From: Rhodophyticola porphyridii
GTDB lineage: Bacteria > Pseudomonadota > Alphaproteobacteria > Rhodobacterales > Rhodobacteraceae
Length of the DNA: 64,000 nucleotides
Direction of reading: 5' to 3'
Assembly: GCF_003688285.1 (NCBI RefSeq)
Contig: NZ_RCNT01000010.1
Coordinates: forward strand, 114,761 to 178,760
This document shows positions 36,961 through 45,870 of this stretch, piece after piece (position 1 is the stretch's first letter; every line of letters begins with the position of its first letter). The translations under genes and the position numbers were made by a program. Under the pieces are notes generated by a model that was not told where the DNA came from, did no database searches, and saw only the letters and a list, made by a program, of their open reading frames with translations.

Positions 36961-38733
36961 TCAGCTATTTGTCTTGGCCAGAACATAGGTTCCCGGGGCG
37001 GGCGCCAGAACATCATACCCCGACTCACCCGGAATACGCGCCTTTATCTGCGTGCCCGACCGCTTTTTCAGCCAGGTTTCCCAGCGCGGCCACCACGACC
37101 CTTCGTGATAGCTTGCGGCCTCCAGCCAGGCTTCGGGCGCGCCGCTCACCTCCGGGTTCATGTAATGACCGTATTTCTTCTTGGAGGGCGGGTTCACGAT
37201 CCCCGCGATATGGCCCGATTCCGACAGGATGAAGGTCTTGTCCTTCGATCCCATCTGCACCACGCCGCGGAAACTGTCCTTCCATGCGGCGATATGGTCC
37301 GTCTCGCAGGCAATCGCGCAGACGGGCACCGTCACCTCCGACAGATGCACCGTTTCGCCCAGAACCTCGAAGCCCTCGCCCGCCAGCCCGTTGCCCTGAC
37401 ACAGGCCGCGCAGATACTGCATCGCCATCTTGCCCGGCAGGTTGGTGCTGTCGCCATTCCAGTAAAGCAGATCGAAGGCCGGAGGCGCCTCTCCCATCAT
37501 GTAGCTGCGCACCGCGGGGCCATAAACCAGATCGTTGGCCCGAAGGAAACTGAAGGTCTTGGACATGTAATAGCTGTCCAGTATCCCCTCGTCGGCCACC
37601 TGCCGTTCGATCGCGTCGACGAAATCGTCCTCCAGAAAGACGCTGAATTCGCCCTGATTCGAGAAATCGGTCAGCGTGGTGAAGAATGTCGCCGATTTCA
37701 CCGACCTGTCGCCCTTCTTCTTCAGATAGGCCAGTGTCAGGCTCAGCGTCGTGCCCGCGATGCAGTAGCCGATCGCATTGACCTGTTTTTCACCGGTGAT
37801 CTCGCGCGCAACGCGGATCGCCTCCAGATACCCCTCCTCGACATAGGTCTCCATCGCGACATCTGCGTAAGTTTCGTCGGGGTTCTTCCAGCTTACCACG
37901 AACAGCGTATAGCCCTGATCGACGATCCAGCGGATCAGGCTGTTCTGCGCCTTGAGATCGAGAATGTAGAATTTGTTGATCCATGGCGGGAAGATGACAA
38001 GCGGGGTCTTGTGCACCTTTTCCGTGGTCGGCGCATACTGGATCAGCTCCATCATCCGGTTGCGGAACACCACGGCGCCCTCCGCGGTGCCGATGTTTTC
38101 GCCCACCTTGAAGGCGTTCGGATCCGCCAGCGTGGGCAGCACTTCGCCATGGTGGCTCTCGATATCGCGCACCAAATTTTCCAGCCCCTGAACGAGGCTC
38201 ATGCCATCGGTTTCCACCGCGCGTTCCAGCGCGTCGGGATTGGTGGCCAGATAATTGGTGGGCGAGAACAGGTCGATGATCTGCTTGGAGAAGAACTCCA
38301 CCCGCTTCTTGTCCTTGTCATCCAGGGTATCGAGCTCCGAAACCGCCTTTTCGATCGCGGCCGAGGAGATCAGATATTGCTGCTTGATGAAGTTGAAATA
38401 GGGGTGCGTCTTCCACATCGGGTTGGCGAAACGGCGGTCGTCGGGGGTGTGATCCTCGGGCGCCGCCAGATGCCCCTTGGCCAGTTCCTGCTGCGCTTCC
38501 ATGAAATGCGTCAGCGTCTGGCCCCAATACTGCACCTGCTGTTCCATAAGCTTGGCGGGGTTGGTCATCATTTCGCGCATATATGCGGTCCCGGCCTTCA
38601 GATACAGATCCTGCCCCGGACCCTGCAGCCCTGCATCCGCCGGCTCCCGCGCGGAGATCGCGGCGACCATGCGTTTGCTCAACTCTTCCATTTTTGCGAG
38701 GTTCTCATTCAACCGATCCAGGTTCTCGCCCAT
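36961..38733 (-). CDS. phaC: Class I poly(3-hydroxyalkanoate) synthase
   Basis: A 590-residue enzyme that polymerises (R)-3-hydroxyacyl-CoA on PHB granules. The lipase-like box GYCIAG holds the nucleophile (Cys324), and the Asp and His partners are in ETDHIAAW and SGHIAGIVNPP. NKFYILDLKAQNSL and FVVSWKNPDE are class I core motifs. I prefer ATG 38733 because GGAGG lies 8 nt upstream; ATG 38763 would add ten residues without a site. It is divergent from phaZ and followed by phaP and phaR. Confidence 0.97.
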   Translation of the reverse strand: MGENLDRLNENLAKMEELSKRMVAAISAREPADAGLQGPGQDLYLKAGTAYMREMMTNPAKLMEQQVQYWGQTLTHFMEAQQELAKGHLAAPEDHTPDDRRFANPMWKTHPYFNFIKQQYLISSAAIEKAVSELDTLDDKDKKRVEFFSKQIIDLFSPTNYLATNPDALERAVETDGMSLVQGLENLVRDIESHHGEVLPTLADPNAFKVGENIGTAEGAVVFRNRMMELIQYAPTTEKVHKTPLVIFPPWINKFYILDLKAQNSLIRWIVDQGYTLFVVSWKNPDETYADVAMETYVEEGYLEAIRVAREITGEKQVNAIGYCIAGTTLSLTLAYLKKKGDRSVKSATFFTTLTDFSNQGEFSVFLEDDFVDAIERQVADEGILDSYYMSKTFSFLRANDLVYGPAVRSYMMGEAPPAFDLLYWNGDSTNLPGKMAMQYLRGLCQGNGLAGEGFEVLGETVHLSEVTVPVCAIACETDHIAAWKDSFRGVVQMGSKDKTFILSESGHIAGIVNPPSKKKYGHYMNPEVSGAPEAWLEAASYHEGSWWPRWETWLKKRSGTQIKARIPGESGYDVLAPAPGTYVLAKTNS

Positions 38734-38786
38734 CTCGTTTTCCTCCCCGTTCATCCCGGACATTGCTTGCTTTTACCCCTCAAATG

Positions 38787-38804
38787 CTGCATGTGCATTC
38801 ATAG
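38787..38804. promoter_or_regulatory. Partial PhaR-like motif between phaC and phaZ
   Basis: CTGCATGTGCATTCATAG resembles the two exact PhaR boxes (CTGC-N3-, then CATAG) but its second half is TGCA rather than GCAG. It lies in the 150-bp divergent promoter region of phaC and phaZ and could be a weak PhaR site. Confidence 0.3.
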
Positions 38805-38883
38805 CGATGCCGCGGTGAGGGGGCAAAGCGACGAATAGACCCGAACCCGTCGCGTTCCGGGCGCATCTTGGCTGGAGAGCAGT

Positions 38884-40152
38884 ATGAAGTACCTTCTCAC
38901 CTATGATTTCATGGAATCCATGCGTGTCACCAACCAGTGGCTGGGCTCCACCGCGCGGGCCATGTGTTCCTATCCGCAACTCGGGCTCATCGCGAATCCC
39001 GCGATCCAGATGACCGCCGCCTGGGGCGAGGTGATGGAGCGCAGCTTTGCCCGCATGGTCGTCAAGCCCGACTGGAACATCCATTCCATCGCCGGCGATG
39101 ACGGGCGCGACCATTCGGTCATCGTCGAAACCGTGGTCACGCGCCCCTTCGGCGACCTGATCCGCTTCAAGGTACAGGGACGCGCCCCCACCGGCCGCAA
39201 GGTCCTGCTTGTGGCGCCAATGTCCGGTCACTATGCCACCCTCCTCCGTTCCACTGTCATAAGCCTGCTGCCCGATTGTGACGTCTATATCACGGATTGG
39301 CACAATGCGCGCGACATTCCTGTCAGCGCCGGCAAATTCGACATCGAGGATTACACACTTTATCTGGTTGATTTTCTGCGCGAAATGGGGCCCGACAGCC
39401 ACGTGATCGCGGTCTGCCAGCCGGCGCCGCTCGCCCTCGCCGCCACTGCCTATCTGGCCGAGGAAGACCCCGCGGCGCAACCCCGCAGCCTGACGCTGAT
39501 CGGCGGCCCGGTGGACCCGGACGCGGCGGCGACAGATGTCACCGATTTCGGCAACCGCATCACCATGGGACAGTTGGAGCGCCACATGCTGCAACGGGTC
39601 GGCTTCAAATATGCCGGCGCCGGCCGCATGGTCTATCCCGGCCTGCAACAGCTCTCCAGCTTCATGGCGATGAATGCCGACAAGCACAGCAAGGCCTTCA
39701 CCGACCAGATCCTGCGCGTGGCCAAGGGCGACGCCTCTGACCATGACAAGCACAACAAGTTCTACGACGAATATCTCGCGGTGATGGATATGACGGCGGA
39801 GTTCTATCTTTCCACCGTCGAGCGGATCTTCAAGGAACTGGAGATCGCGCAGAACCGCTTCACCGTCGCGGGCAAGCTGGTCGATATCGGCAAGATCACC
39901 ACGGTTGCGGTGAAAACCGTCGAAGGCGGCAAGGACGATATCTCCGCACCCGGTCAATGCGTGGCCGCCCTTGATCTCTGCACCGGGCTGCCGGCCAGCA
40001 AGAAGGCCAGCTATATCGAGCCCGAGGCTGGCCATTACGGGATCTTCGCAGGCAAGAGCTGGCGCAACAACATCCGCCCGCTTGTCCTTGATTTCATCGA
40101 TGCGAATTGCGATGTGCCGAAGACGCCGATCAAGGACATGGCGGCAGAATAA
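38884..40152 (+). CDS. phaZ: Intracellular poly(3-hydroxybutyrate) depolymerase
   Basis: A 422-residue cytosolic depolymerase of the PhaZ1 (R. eutropha) type with no signal peptide. Its nucleophile is a cysteine, Cys178 in VIAVCQPAPLALA, instead of the serine of extracellular enzymes, as expected in this class. ITDWHNARDIPVSAGKFD, GRMVYPGLQQL and the C-terminal EAGHYGIFAGKSWRN with the catalytic His are conserved. It mobilises native PHB granules. GGAG stands 6 nt before the ATG. It is divergent from phaC. Confidence 0.96.
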   Translation: MKYLLTYDFMESMRVTNQWLGSTARAMCSYPQLGLIANPAIQMTAAWGEVMERSFARMVVKPDWNIHSIAGDDGRDHSVIVETVVTRPFGDLIRFKVQGRAPTGRKVLLVAPMSGHYATLLRSTVISLLPDCDVYITDWHNARDIPVSAGKFDIEDYTLYLVDFLREMGPDSHVIAVCQPAPLALAATAYLAEEDPAAQPRSLTLIGGPVDPDAAATDVTDFGNRITMGQLERHMLQRVGFKYAGAGRMVYPGLQQLSSFMAMNADKHSKAFTDQILRVAKGDASDHDKHNKFYDEYLAVMDMTAEFYLSTVERIFKELEIAQNRFTVAGKLVDIGKITTVAVKTVEGGKDDISAPGQCVAALDLCTGLPASKKASYIEPEAGHYGIFAGKSWRNNIRPLVLDFIDANCDVPKTPIKDMAAE

Positions 40153-40164
40153 GGAACCAAACCG

Positions 40165-40731
40165 ATGTCGGATCTTCGGTTCTCCTGCACCTGCGGGGCT
40201 CTGACGGGCCACCTCATGGATGCCAGCCCGCGCGCCGGGGCGCATGCCATATGCCATTGCGAAGACTGTCGGCGCACGCTGGCATATTACAATATCCCGC
40301 TGGCCGCGGATGAGGGCGTGGGGCTGTTCCAGACCAATCCCGACAATATCCGCATCGACACCGGGCGCAGATATCTCGGCCTCATGCGCCTGTCGCCGCG
40401 CGGCCTGTTCCGCTGGTATGCGTCTTGCTGCAACACCCCGCTTTTCAACTCCTCCACAAGACCGCGCTTTCCCTTCAGCAGCGTGCTGACCCGCAACATG
40501 ATCGACACCGACCCGCTCGGGCCGGTCGTGGGGCAGGTGTTCAAGCGCGGCCCCAACGGCAAGACACGCCACGAGGGCATGGGCCGTCTGGTTGCGGGGA
40601 TGATGCTGCGCACCGGTTCGGCGCTCGTCACCGGCAAATGGCGCCAGACCCCGTTTTTCAACGTCGAAACCGGGGAGCCCGTGGCGACGCCGGTGATTGC
40701 CCCCAGGGATGCGGGCCGCGCGGGCTCCTGA
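40165..40731 (+). CDS. DUF6151-like zinc-binding (GFA-type) protein
   Basis: A 188-residue protein with the cysteine pattern of GFA/CENP-V zinc proteins: CTCGALTG near residues 9-16, then ICHCEDCRRTLAYY near 30-43, and CCNTPLFN near 89-96. The closest match I recall is DUF6151, a family without known activity; GFA relatives bind S-hydroxymethyl-glutathione. It follows phaZ by 12 nt with AAGGA before its ATG, so it is probably cotranscribed with the depolymerase. Its stop is 11 nt from that of the convergent hydrolase gene. Confidence 0.8.
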   Translation: MSDLRFSCTCGALTGHLMDASPRAGAHAICHCEDCRRTLAYYNIPLAADEGVGLFQTNPDNIRIDTGRRYLGLMRLSPRGLFRWYASCCNTPLFNSSTRPRFPFSSVLTRNMIDTDPLGPVVGQVFKRGPNGKTRHEGMGRLVAGMMLRTGSALVTGKWRQTPFFNVETGEPVATPVIAPRDAGRAGS

Positions 40732-40742
40732 CCCTGATCGGC

Positions 40743-41450
40743 TCAGGCCCCCTCGGCCAGCCATATCCGCAACGCCGCCGTGGTGGCCTTTGGCTGTTCC
40801 AGCGTCGGCAGGTGGCCCGCGCCTGCGATAATCTCCAGCCGGGCCCGCGGGATCAGATCGGCCATGAATTCATGCCGCCGCACCGGGCATAGCGCGTCAT
40901 ATTCGCCGCACAGCACCAGCGCGGGCACCGAAATGCGCCGCAGCACCGCCTGCTGGTCGGATCGCCGCTGCAACGCGCGCGATTGCGCCACGAACACGTC
41001 AGGGCCCAGAGTGCGGGCCATCTCCACCACCAGATCCAGCACATCCTGCCGCACCGGCCCGGGGGCCAGATAGCCGGGCGCCACCTCGTCGCGCATCACC
41101 TGTTCCAGCCGGCCGGACTTGGCCGCCACGATATGCGGCTCGCGCGCGGCGGCCACCGGCGGCGTTTCCGCCAGCGGGTTCGTATCAAGAAGCGCGATCC
41201 GGCACACCCGCTCCGGCGCGCGACGATAGATTTCCATCGCCACGATCCCACCCATGGACAGCCCCGCCAGCGCAAACCGGTCCGGCGCAGTGTCAAGAAC
41301 CTGCGCGGCCAGCCTCTCGATATGCTCGGCGCCGGTGATCGGGGCCATATGCACCGCGCGGTCTGCGGAAAACGCCACCATCTGCGGCCACCACAGCCGC
41401 GCGTCGCACATCATCCCCGGCAGCAAGACCAGCGGTTCGGTCACCGACAT
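40743..41450 (-). CDS. Alpha/beta hydrolase (BioH/RutD-like size)
   Basis: A 235-residue alpha/beta hydrolase. The nucleophile elbow is GLSMGG (Ser near residue 86), the acid is in LCGEYDALCPV and the base is in GAGHLPTLEQP. LLPGMMCDARLWWPQM near the N-terminus forms the oxyanion region. It is a cytoplasmic esterase or thioesterase of unknown substrate. It is the last gene of the long minus-strand array, 54 nt after the MetE-like gene, suggesting a role in the same pathway. Confidence 0.9.
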   Translation of the reverse strand: MSVTEPLVLLPGMMCDARLWWPQMVAFSADRAVHMAPITGAEHIERLAAQVLDTAPDRFALAGLSMGGIVAMEIYRRAPERVCRIALLDTNPLAETPPVAAAREPHIVAAKSGRLEQVMRDEVAPGYLAPGPVRQDVLDLVVEMARTLGPDVFVAQSRALQRRSDQQAVLRRISVPALVLCGEYDALCPVRRHEFMADLIPRARLEIIAGAGHLPTLEQPKATTAALRIWLAEGA

Positions 41451-41504
41451 TCCCTTCCTCTGGCCTGAAAGCCCCCGGTCCGGGGGCTCCGGCGGGGTTC
41501 GGCC

Positions 41505-42641
41505 TCACGCGGCCCCGATCCGCGCCCCGGCCAGGGCCGCACCGGCGCTCAACGCCGCCAATTTGGCATAGGCAATCTCCGGGTCAACCGCTCCGAAGCC
41601 CGCAAACGTACCGAAACCGCAATCGCTGCCCGCAATCACCCGCTCCGCCCCCACGATCTGCACAAATCGCCCGATCCGCTCGGCCACCAGTTCCGGGTGT
41701 TCCACGAAATTCGTCGTCGTATCCACCACCCCGGGCACGAGGATCTTGTCGTCCGGTATCTCCGCCGCCCGGTCCCGGAAGACGGCCCATTCATGGGCAT
41801 GGCGCGGGTTCGAGGTTTCGAACAGCAACTGGCTTGCCGCCACCCTCATGAAGGTGGAGAATACCGTGTCCATCGGAATGTCGCAGATATGCGGCCCCTC
41901 GTAATTGCCCCAGCAGATATGCACACGCACCCGCGCCGGGTCGATGCCCGTCAGCGCATGGTTCAACGCCTCCACATGGCCCTCGGCAATCTTCACGAAC
42001 TCCGCATCGGTCAGATCGGCGAACAGCATGTGCCGCGACAGGGCCAGATCCGGGCAATCCAGTTGCAACATCAGCCCGGCATCGACGATCGTCCGGTATT
42101 CGTCGCGCATCGCATCGGCAAGGGCGGCCAGATACGCCTCCCGCGTCGGGTAGAAGTCGTTTTGCAGGAACAGCGAAATCACCCCGGGCGAGGCCGCGTT
42201 CATGAACCCTTCGCGTGCCCCGTGTTCGGCCATTCCCGCCTTGAGATTGGCGATGTCCTTCTCCAGCTCCCCCTGTCCTTTCGAACGCACCTCTCCCACG
42301 CACATGGGCCGGGCATAGCTGGGTGTGCCGCCGTCCCGCTTCAGGCGTTCCAGAAAGCCAGGGAACAGTTTCAGATCGGCCGGCGCGTTGCGCGGACTGT
42401 CGCCGTCGAACCCGGTATAGCGATCCTTCACATAGGTCGCGTAGGAGATCTTGGAGGTCTCCCCGTCACTCACCAGATCGATCCCCGCCGCCACCTGCCG
42501 GCGCACGGTTTCCGAACAGGCCGCCGCCATCGCCGCGTCGAACGCCGCCCGATCGTACTCCTCACCCCTCTCGCGGGCGAAAATGAAATCCACCACATTC
42601 TGCGTCCGTGGCAAGCTGCCCACATGGGTCGTCCTGATCAT
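41505..42641 (-). CDS. MetE C-domain-like (cobalamin-independent methionine synthase family) protein
   Basis: A 378-residue protein corresponding to the zinc barrel of MetE. TTHVGSLPR opens the barrel, VHICWGNYEGP carries the His-x-Cys zinc ligands and IAGSDCGFGTFAGF the other Cys. Stand-alone proteins of this kind are epoxyalkane:CoM transferase-like or corrinoid-type methyltransferases and do not normally make methionine. AAGGAG 7 nt before ATG 42641. The presumed thiol acceptor and donor are unknown. Upstream, at 42757, lies an AT-rich tandem repeat. Confidence 0.88.
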   Translation of the reverse strand: MIRTTHVGSLPRTQNVVDFIFARERGEEYDRAAFDAAMAAACSETVRRQVAAGIDLVSDGETSKISYATYVKDRYTGFDGDSPRNAPADLKLFPGFLERLKRDGGTPSYARPMCVGEVRSKGQGELEKDIANLKAGMAEHGAREGFMNAASPGVISLFLQNDFYPTREAYLAALADAMRDEYRTIVDAGLMLQLDCPDLALSRHMLFADLTDAEFVKIAEGHVEALNHALTGIDPARVRVHICWGNYEGPHICDIPMDTVFSTFMRVAASQLLFETSNPRHAHEWAVFRDRAAEIPDDKILVPGVVDTTTNFVEHPELVAERIGRFVQIVGAERVIAGSDCGFGTFAGFGAVDPEIAYAKLAALSAGAALAGARIGAA

Positions 42642-42756
42642 CCATCATCTCCTTCGGTCCGGGCTGTCCACGTCCCGGGTTTCGCGCCCCCGCCCCGCGC
42701 GCGGGGTCTCATGCCCGCCCTACCGGTCGGTCACAGGCCTGGTCCGTGGCGCCGGA

Positions 42757-42778
42757 ATTGATATACCATTGTTATACC
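42757..42778 (-). promoter_or_regulatory. Tandem 11-bp repeat, candidate promoter/operator
   Basis: ATTGATATACC and ATTGTTATACC lie head to tail, one helical turn apart, in a GC-rich background. Read on the minus strand they give GGTATAACAAT GGTATATCAAT, which includes TATAAC and TATATC as possible -10 elements. The first unit is also near-palindromic around TATA, as in GntR-type operators. It lies 116 nt upstream of the MetE-like gene and just after the bicupin gene, so it may start or regulate a sub-operon. Confidence 0.45.
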
Positions 42779-42799
42779 TTCGGGCCGCGCGCATGGCTG

Positions 42800-43765
42800 C
42801 TACCGGGTCCATGTCTTACCTGCCGGATCATCCGTGCCGACCACGTGATAGAGGCTTGCCTCTCCGGTCATCGCGGGCACTGCCGCATGGTCGAGGTTCT
42901 CCGGCACGCTCATCGTGTCGCCCGGCGCGAGCGTCACGCTGCCGCCTTCCCATGTCACGCGCCAGTGGCCCCGCACCGGCATCAGAACGCTTGGTCTGTC
43001 ATGGGAATGCATCGTCGCGCCGGCCGATGCGCGGGTGATGAAATCCACCTCGAATCCCGGCCTGTCCCGCAACCGGCCATGCTCGCCGATCACCTTCGCG
43101 GGTGCCTTGTCCGCCAGCGCGGTCAGATCCCAGTATCGCGCGACGCATACGGGCACGACCTCGTCGGCTTCGGGTTCGGGGAACGCCGCGAGCTCCGCCT
43201 CGCTCAAGACCGGCATCGGTGCCACACCATCGGGCAGATCCTGCCCCAGCTTGGTGTCATAAAGCCTGCCGTTTTCACCCAGCACCAGCCCATGTTCTCT
43301 TGCATCTTCAATGACCTGCGGCGCCCAGATCACACCGCCGCCGGCATCGTCGCCACCCAGGATCGCCATGACCATCCCGTAATCCGTGCCGATGTTTTCA
43401 AATCCGCGAAAGATGCCCGTGGGGATGTTGAAAATGTCGCCCTCTTCCAGCACCACCCCGCCCGCATCGCCCCGCCGGCCCCAGAAGAACCTCCAGCGGC
43501 CTTTCAGGACGAAAAACACCTCCGCCGTGCGGTGGGAATGCAGGGAGTTCCGGCAGTTCGGCGGCTGACCCGCGGCACCGATATTGAACCCGTGCGGGAT
43601 CTGGATATGCACATGCTGGTCGGGGCTTTCGCTGACACCGCCGCCGATGATCGTGAAATTCTCCTTCTGGTCGCTGCCCGGCGTGTGGGCGTCGATGAAG
43701 GCGGTCCTGCAGGGTCTCAGCTCACCATAGCGCACAATGCGCGAGGCCATGTCTCGGGGGGTCAT
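42800..43765 (-). CDS. Bicupin (two-cupin-domain) protein
   Basis: A 321-residue protein with two cupin barrels. The first (about 65-150) has HSHRTAEVFFVLKGRW and the FNIPTGIFRGFEN second motif; the second (about 240-310) has MHSHDRPSVLMPVRGHW and APGDTMSVPENLDH. Both keep two metal-binding His (HSH). Possible roles are a dioxygenase, a lyase or a ligand-binding protein. The length fits gentisate-dioxygenase-like or oxalate-decarboxylase-like bicupins, but neither signature is clear. It belongs to the minus-strand array, 106 nt after a double-NTF2 gene. Confidence 0.85.
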   Translation of the reverse strand: MTPRDMASRIVRYGELRPCRTAFIDAHTPGSDQKENFTIIGGGVSESPDQHVHIQIPHGFNIGAAGQPPNCRNSLHSHRTAEVFFVLKGRWRFFWGRRGDAGGVVLEEGDIFNIPTGIFRGFENIGTDYGMVMAILGGDDAGGGVIWAPQVIEDAREHGLVLGENGRLYDTKLGQDLPDGVAPMPVLSEAELAAFPEPEADEVVPVCVARYWDLTALADKAPAKVIGEHGRLRDRPGFEVDFITRASAGATMHSHDRPSVLMPVRGHWRVTWEGGSVTLAPGDTMSVPENLDHAAVPAMTGEASLYHVVGTDDPAGKTWTR

Positions 43766-43871
43766 ATGCTCACCTGCTCATGGATCCGGCCGCGGGGGAA
43801 AATCACGGGCTGGCTTTGGAGATAAGGGGAAGACGCGACGTCTGCGGGGATGCAAAGGGCCAGCAGACATC

Positions 43872-44843
43872 TCATCCCATCTCCGCCAGCAGGATCTGCT
43901 TCCAGATCGCGGTTTCATCCAGCATCACATACTCCCGCCGAAGGCCCCATGGCCCGAACTCGGCGTGGCTGATACCCAGCACATAGACCTCCGCGCCGGT
44001 GGGCTTGCCGAAGCTGCCCCAGCCGGAATGCGTGCCATGCAGGCTCCAGCGGATCGCCGCGCGGGGCGGCATCAGCGGATCGTCGCGGCCGATCCGGTGG
44101 TGGATGGTGAAGGCGGCATCGGGGAAGGCCGCACGCAGGCCCATCCAGAAGCGGTCGGCATCGCCATGGCTGTGGCCGGTAACGCCGCCGGGATGCTCCA
44201 GTTGGCATGCCCGGTCGTAAGCCTCTGGAATAACGGCCATATCCGCGCCCATGATACGGGTCAGGATATCGCCATAGCGCTGGCCCCATTCATTATCGTT
44301 GCCGTGGCTCCGATAGGGGCCGGGCCGGTCGGTGGCTGGCGTCAGCGGCCTCACGCAGGCTTCCGGCCCGCCCTCCCGCGCGATCTGGTCCCGCACGAAA
44401 TCAACCGGGTTCCAGCCCATCTGGCGGACGATGGCACCCTGGTCGCGGATCAGCCATTCATCGTTGATCCGGTTGTCGATCGCATGGCAATTGGCGATGA
44501 TCCGATAGGTCAGCTTGCGCCCCGTCGCCGCGCCATAGGCGCCGTCGCCCGCATGGGTCGCCTGGCTCAGGATGCGGTGCGACGAGAGCATCCCCTCCTC
44601 GGGCGTGCCGGACCAGATTACATCCTCGCCCAGAAGCGTCCGGTCGGGAAACTCGGACAGCGTCGCCATGGTGGCCGCGATCACACCCTCGTTCCCGACC
44701 ACGACCGACGCAGGCGAGCGGACGACGATATCCTCGCTGTAATAGTCATGCAGCGTGGCGATCCGCCGGTCTTCCCAGATCTCCCTGGTGATCCCGAGGA
44801 TATAGTCGGGGAAGTCCTTGAATTTCGGGTCAAACCCCTTCAT
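43872..44843 (-). CDS. Double NTF2/SnoaL-like protein A
   Basis: A 323-residue protein that appears to contain two SnoaL/NTF2-like cone domains. The first (about 15-130) includes IWEDRRIATLHDYYSEDIVVRSP; the second (about 185-310) includes MGLRAAFPDAAFTIHHRIG and YVMLDETAIWKQIL. Such folds serve as small-molecule isomerases, cyclases, hydrolases or binding proteins. It overlaps the LacI gene upstream by 14 nt and is paralogous in architecture to the protein at 46820, so the two may form one complex or act on successive intermediates. I cannot name the reaction. Confidence 0.8.
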   Translation of the reverse strand: MKGFDPKFKDFPDYILGITREIWEDRRIATLHDYYSEDIVVRSPASVVVGNEGVIAATMATLSEFPDRTLLGEDVIWSGTPEEGMLSSHRILSQATHAGDGAYGAATGRKLTYRIIANCHAIDNRINDEWLIRDQGAIVRQMGWNPVDFVRDQIAREGGPEACVRPLTPATDRPGPYRSHGNDNEWGQRYGDILTRIMGADMAVIPEAYDRACQLEHPGGVTGHSHGDADRFWMGLRAAFPDAAFTIHHRIGRDDPLMPPRAAIRWSLHGTHSGWGSFGKPTGAEVYVLGISHAEFGPWGLRREYVMLDETAIWKQILLAEMG

Positions 44844-45861
44844 TCGCCCATCCTTCCGGGATTCTGGCAGAGGCGCGAACGATCAGTGGCCCCTCGATTT
44901 CGGTCAGCACACCGGGCTGATCACCCGCCTCGATCTCGCCCAGAATCGTGTCGACCGTCGCATGGATCATGGCGCTTACAGATTGCCGCACCGTCGTCAG
45001 CCGATAGGAGGACCAAGAGGCCATCGCCACGTCGTCATATCCCACGATGGAGACATCCTCGGGCACCCGCAGGCCCAGATCGAACCGCAGCGTATCCATC
45101 ACCGCCAGCGCCATATGGTCGTTGCCCACGAAAATCGCGTCCGGCGGATCGGCCGCCTCCATCATCCTGCGGGCCACGTCCGAGGCCGTGTCGCGGCGAT
45201 ACATCCCGTCATCCAGCGCATGCAGCGACCGGCCCGCCGCCGCCAGCGTCTCGCGAAACCCGCGCAGCCGGTCAACCCCGGTGGAGGATCCCTGCCAGCC
45301 GCTGATATGGGCGATCCGCCGGTGCCCGCCGGCAAGCAGGAACTCCGCCACCTCGGCCCCGCCAAGCCGGTTTTGCGACGTGACCGCCGAAAGGCCGGAG
45401 CCGTTGATGGAACGGTTGAACAGAACCACGGGGATGCCTTCCTGCGCACAGCGCCGGGTCAGCTCTCCGGACAGGTTGATCGACGCGGTGATGATGCCAT
45501 CCACCTGATAATCCATCAGATCTTCGAGCACCTGATTCACATCCGCATCGGAATTTCCGGCCAGAAACACCAGCAGGTGATAGCCCCGCTTCTGCAGCGC
45601 TGCGGACAGTTTTTCGACCGCGTCGGAATAGAACGGGTTATCCAGATAGGCCACCACCAGCCCGATGATCCGCGATTTGCCCGTGATCAGCGACCGCGCC
45701 AGAACGTTCGGCCGATAGCCAAGCTGGGCTGCGGCGTCGCGTACCTTGTCGGCCATCTTTTTCGACACCGACGCCCCGGGCGTGAACACGCGGCTCACCG
45801 CCGACTGGCTGACACCGGCCAGCCGCGCCACATCCAGTGATGTTACCTTGCCCTGTGGCAT
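44830..45861 (-). CDS. LacI-family transcriptional regulator (internal to the array)
   Basis: A 343-residue regulator. The HTH is at residues 6-26 (SLDVARLAGVSQSAVSRVF), with the hinge near 50-60, and the periplasmic-binding-like effector domain runs from IIGLVVAYLDNPFY through GYDDVAMASWSSYRLTTVRQ. It lies inside the catabolic array, 9 nt after the SDR gene and overlapping the double-NTF2 gene by 14 nt, so it is translated as part of the same transcript. The effector is probably a pathway intermediate or sugar; its operator is not identified. Confidence 0.94.
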   Translation of the reverse strand: MPQGKVTSLDVARLAGVSQSAVSRVFTPGASVSKKMADKVRDAAAQLGYRPNVLARSLITGKSRIIGLVVAYLDNPFYSDAVEKLSAALQKRGYHLLVFLAGNSDADVNQVLEDLMDYQVDGIITASINLSGELTRRCAQEGIPVVLFNRSINGSGLSAVTSQNRLGGAEVAEFLLAGGHRRIAHISGWQGSSTGVDRLRGFRETLAAAGRSLHALDDGMYRRDTASDVARRMMEAADPPDAIFVGNDHMALAVMDTLRFDLGLRVPEDVSIVGYDDVAMASWSSYRLTTVRQSVSAMIHATVDTILGEIEAGDQPGVLTEIEGPLIVRASARIPEGWANEGV

Positions 45862-45870
45862 CTTCTCCCC

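Noticed and set aside
38773..40764. A 663-codon frame opposite phaZ
   Set aside because: phaZ has its cysteine nucleophile and catalytic histidine in place on the other strand; this frame is a shadow.
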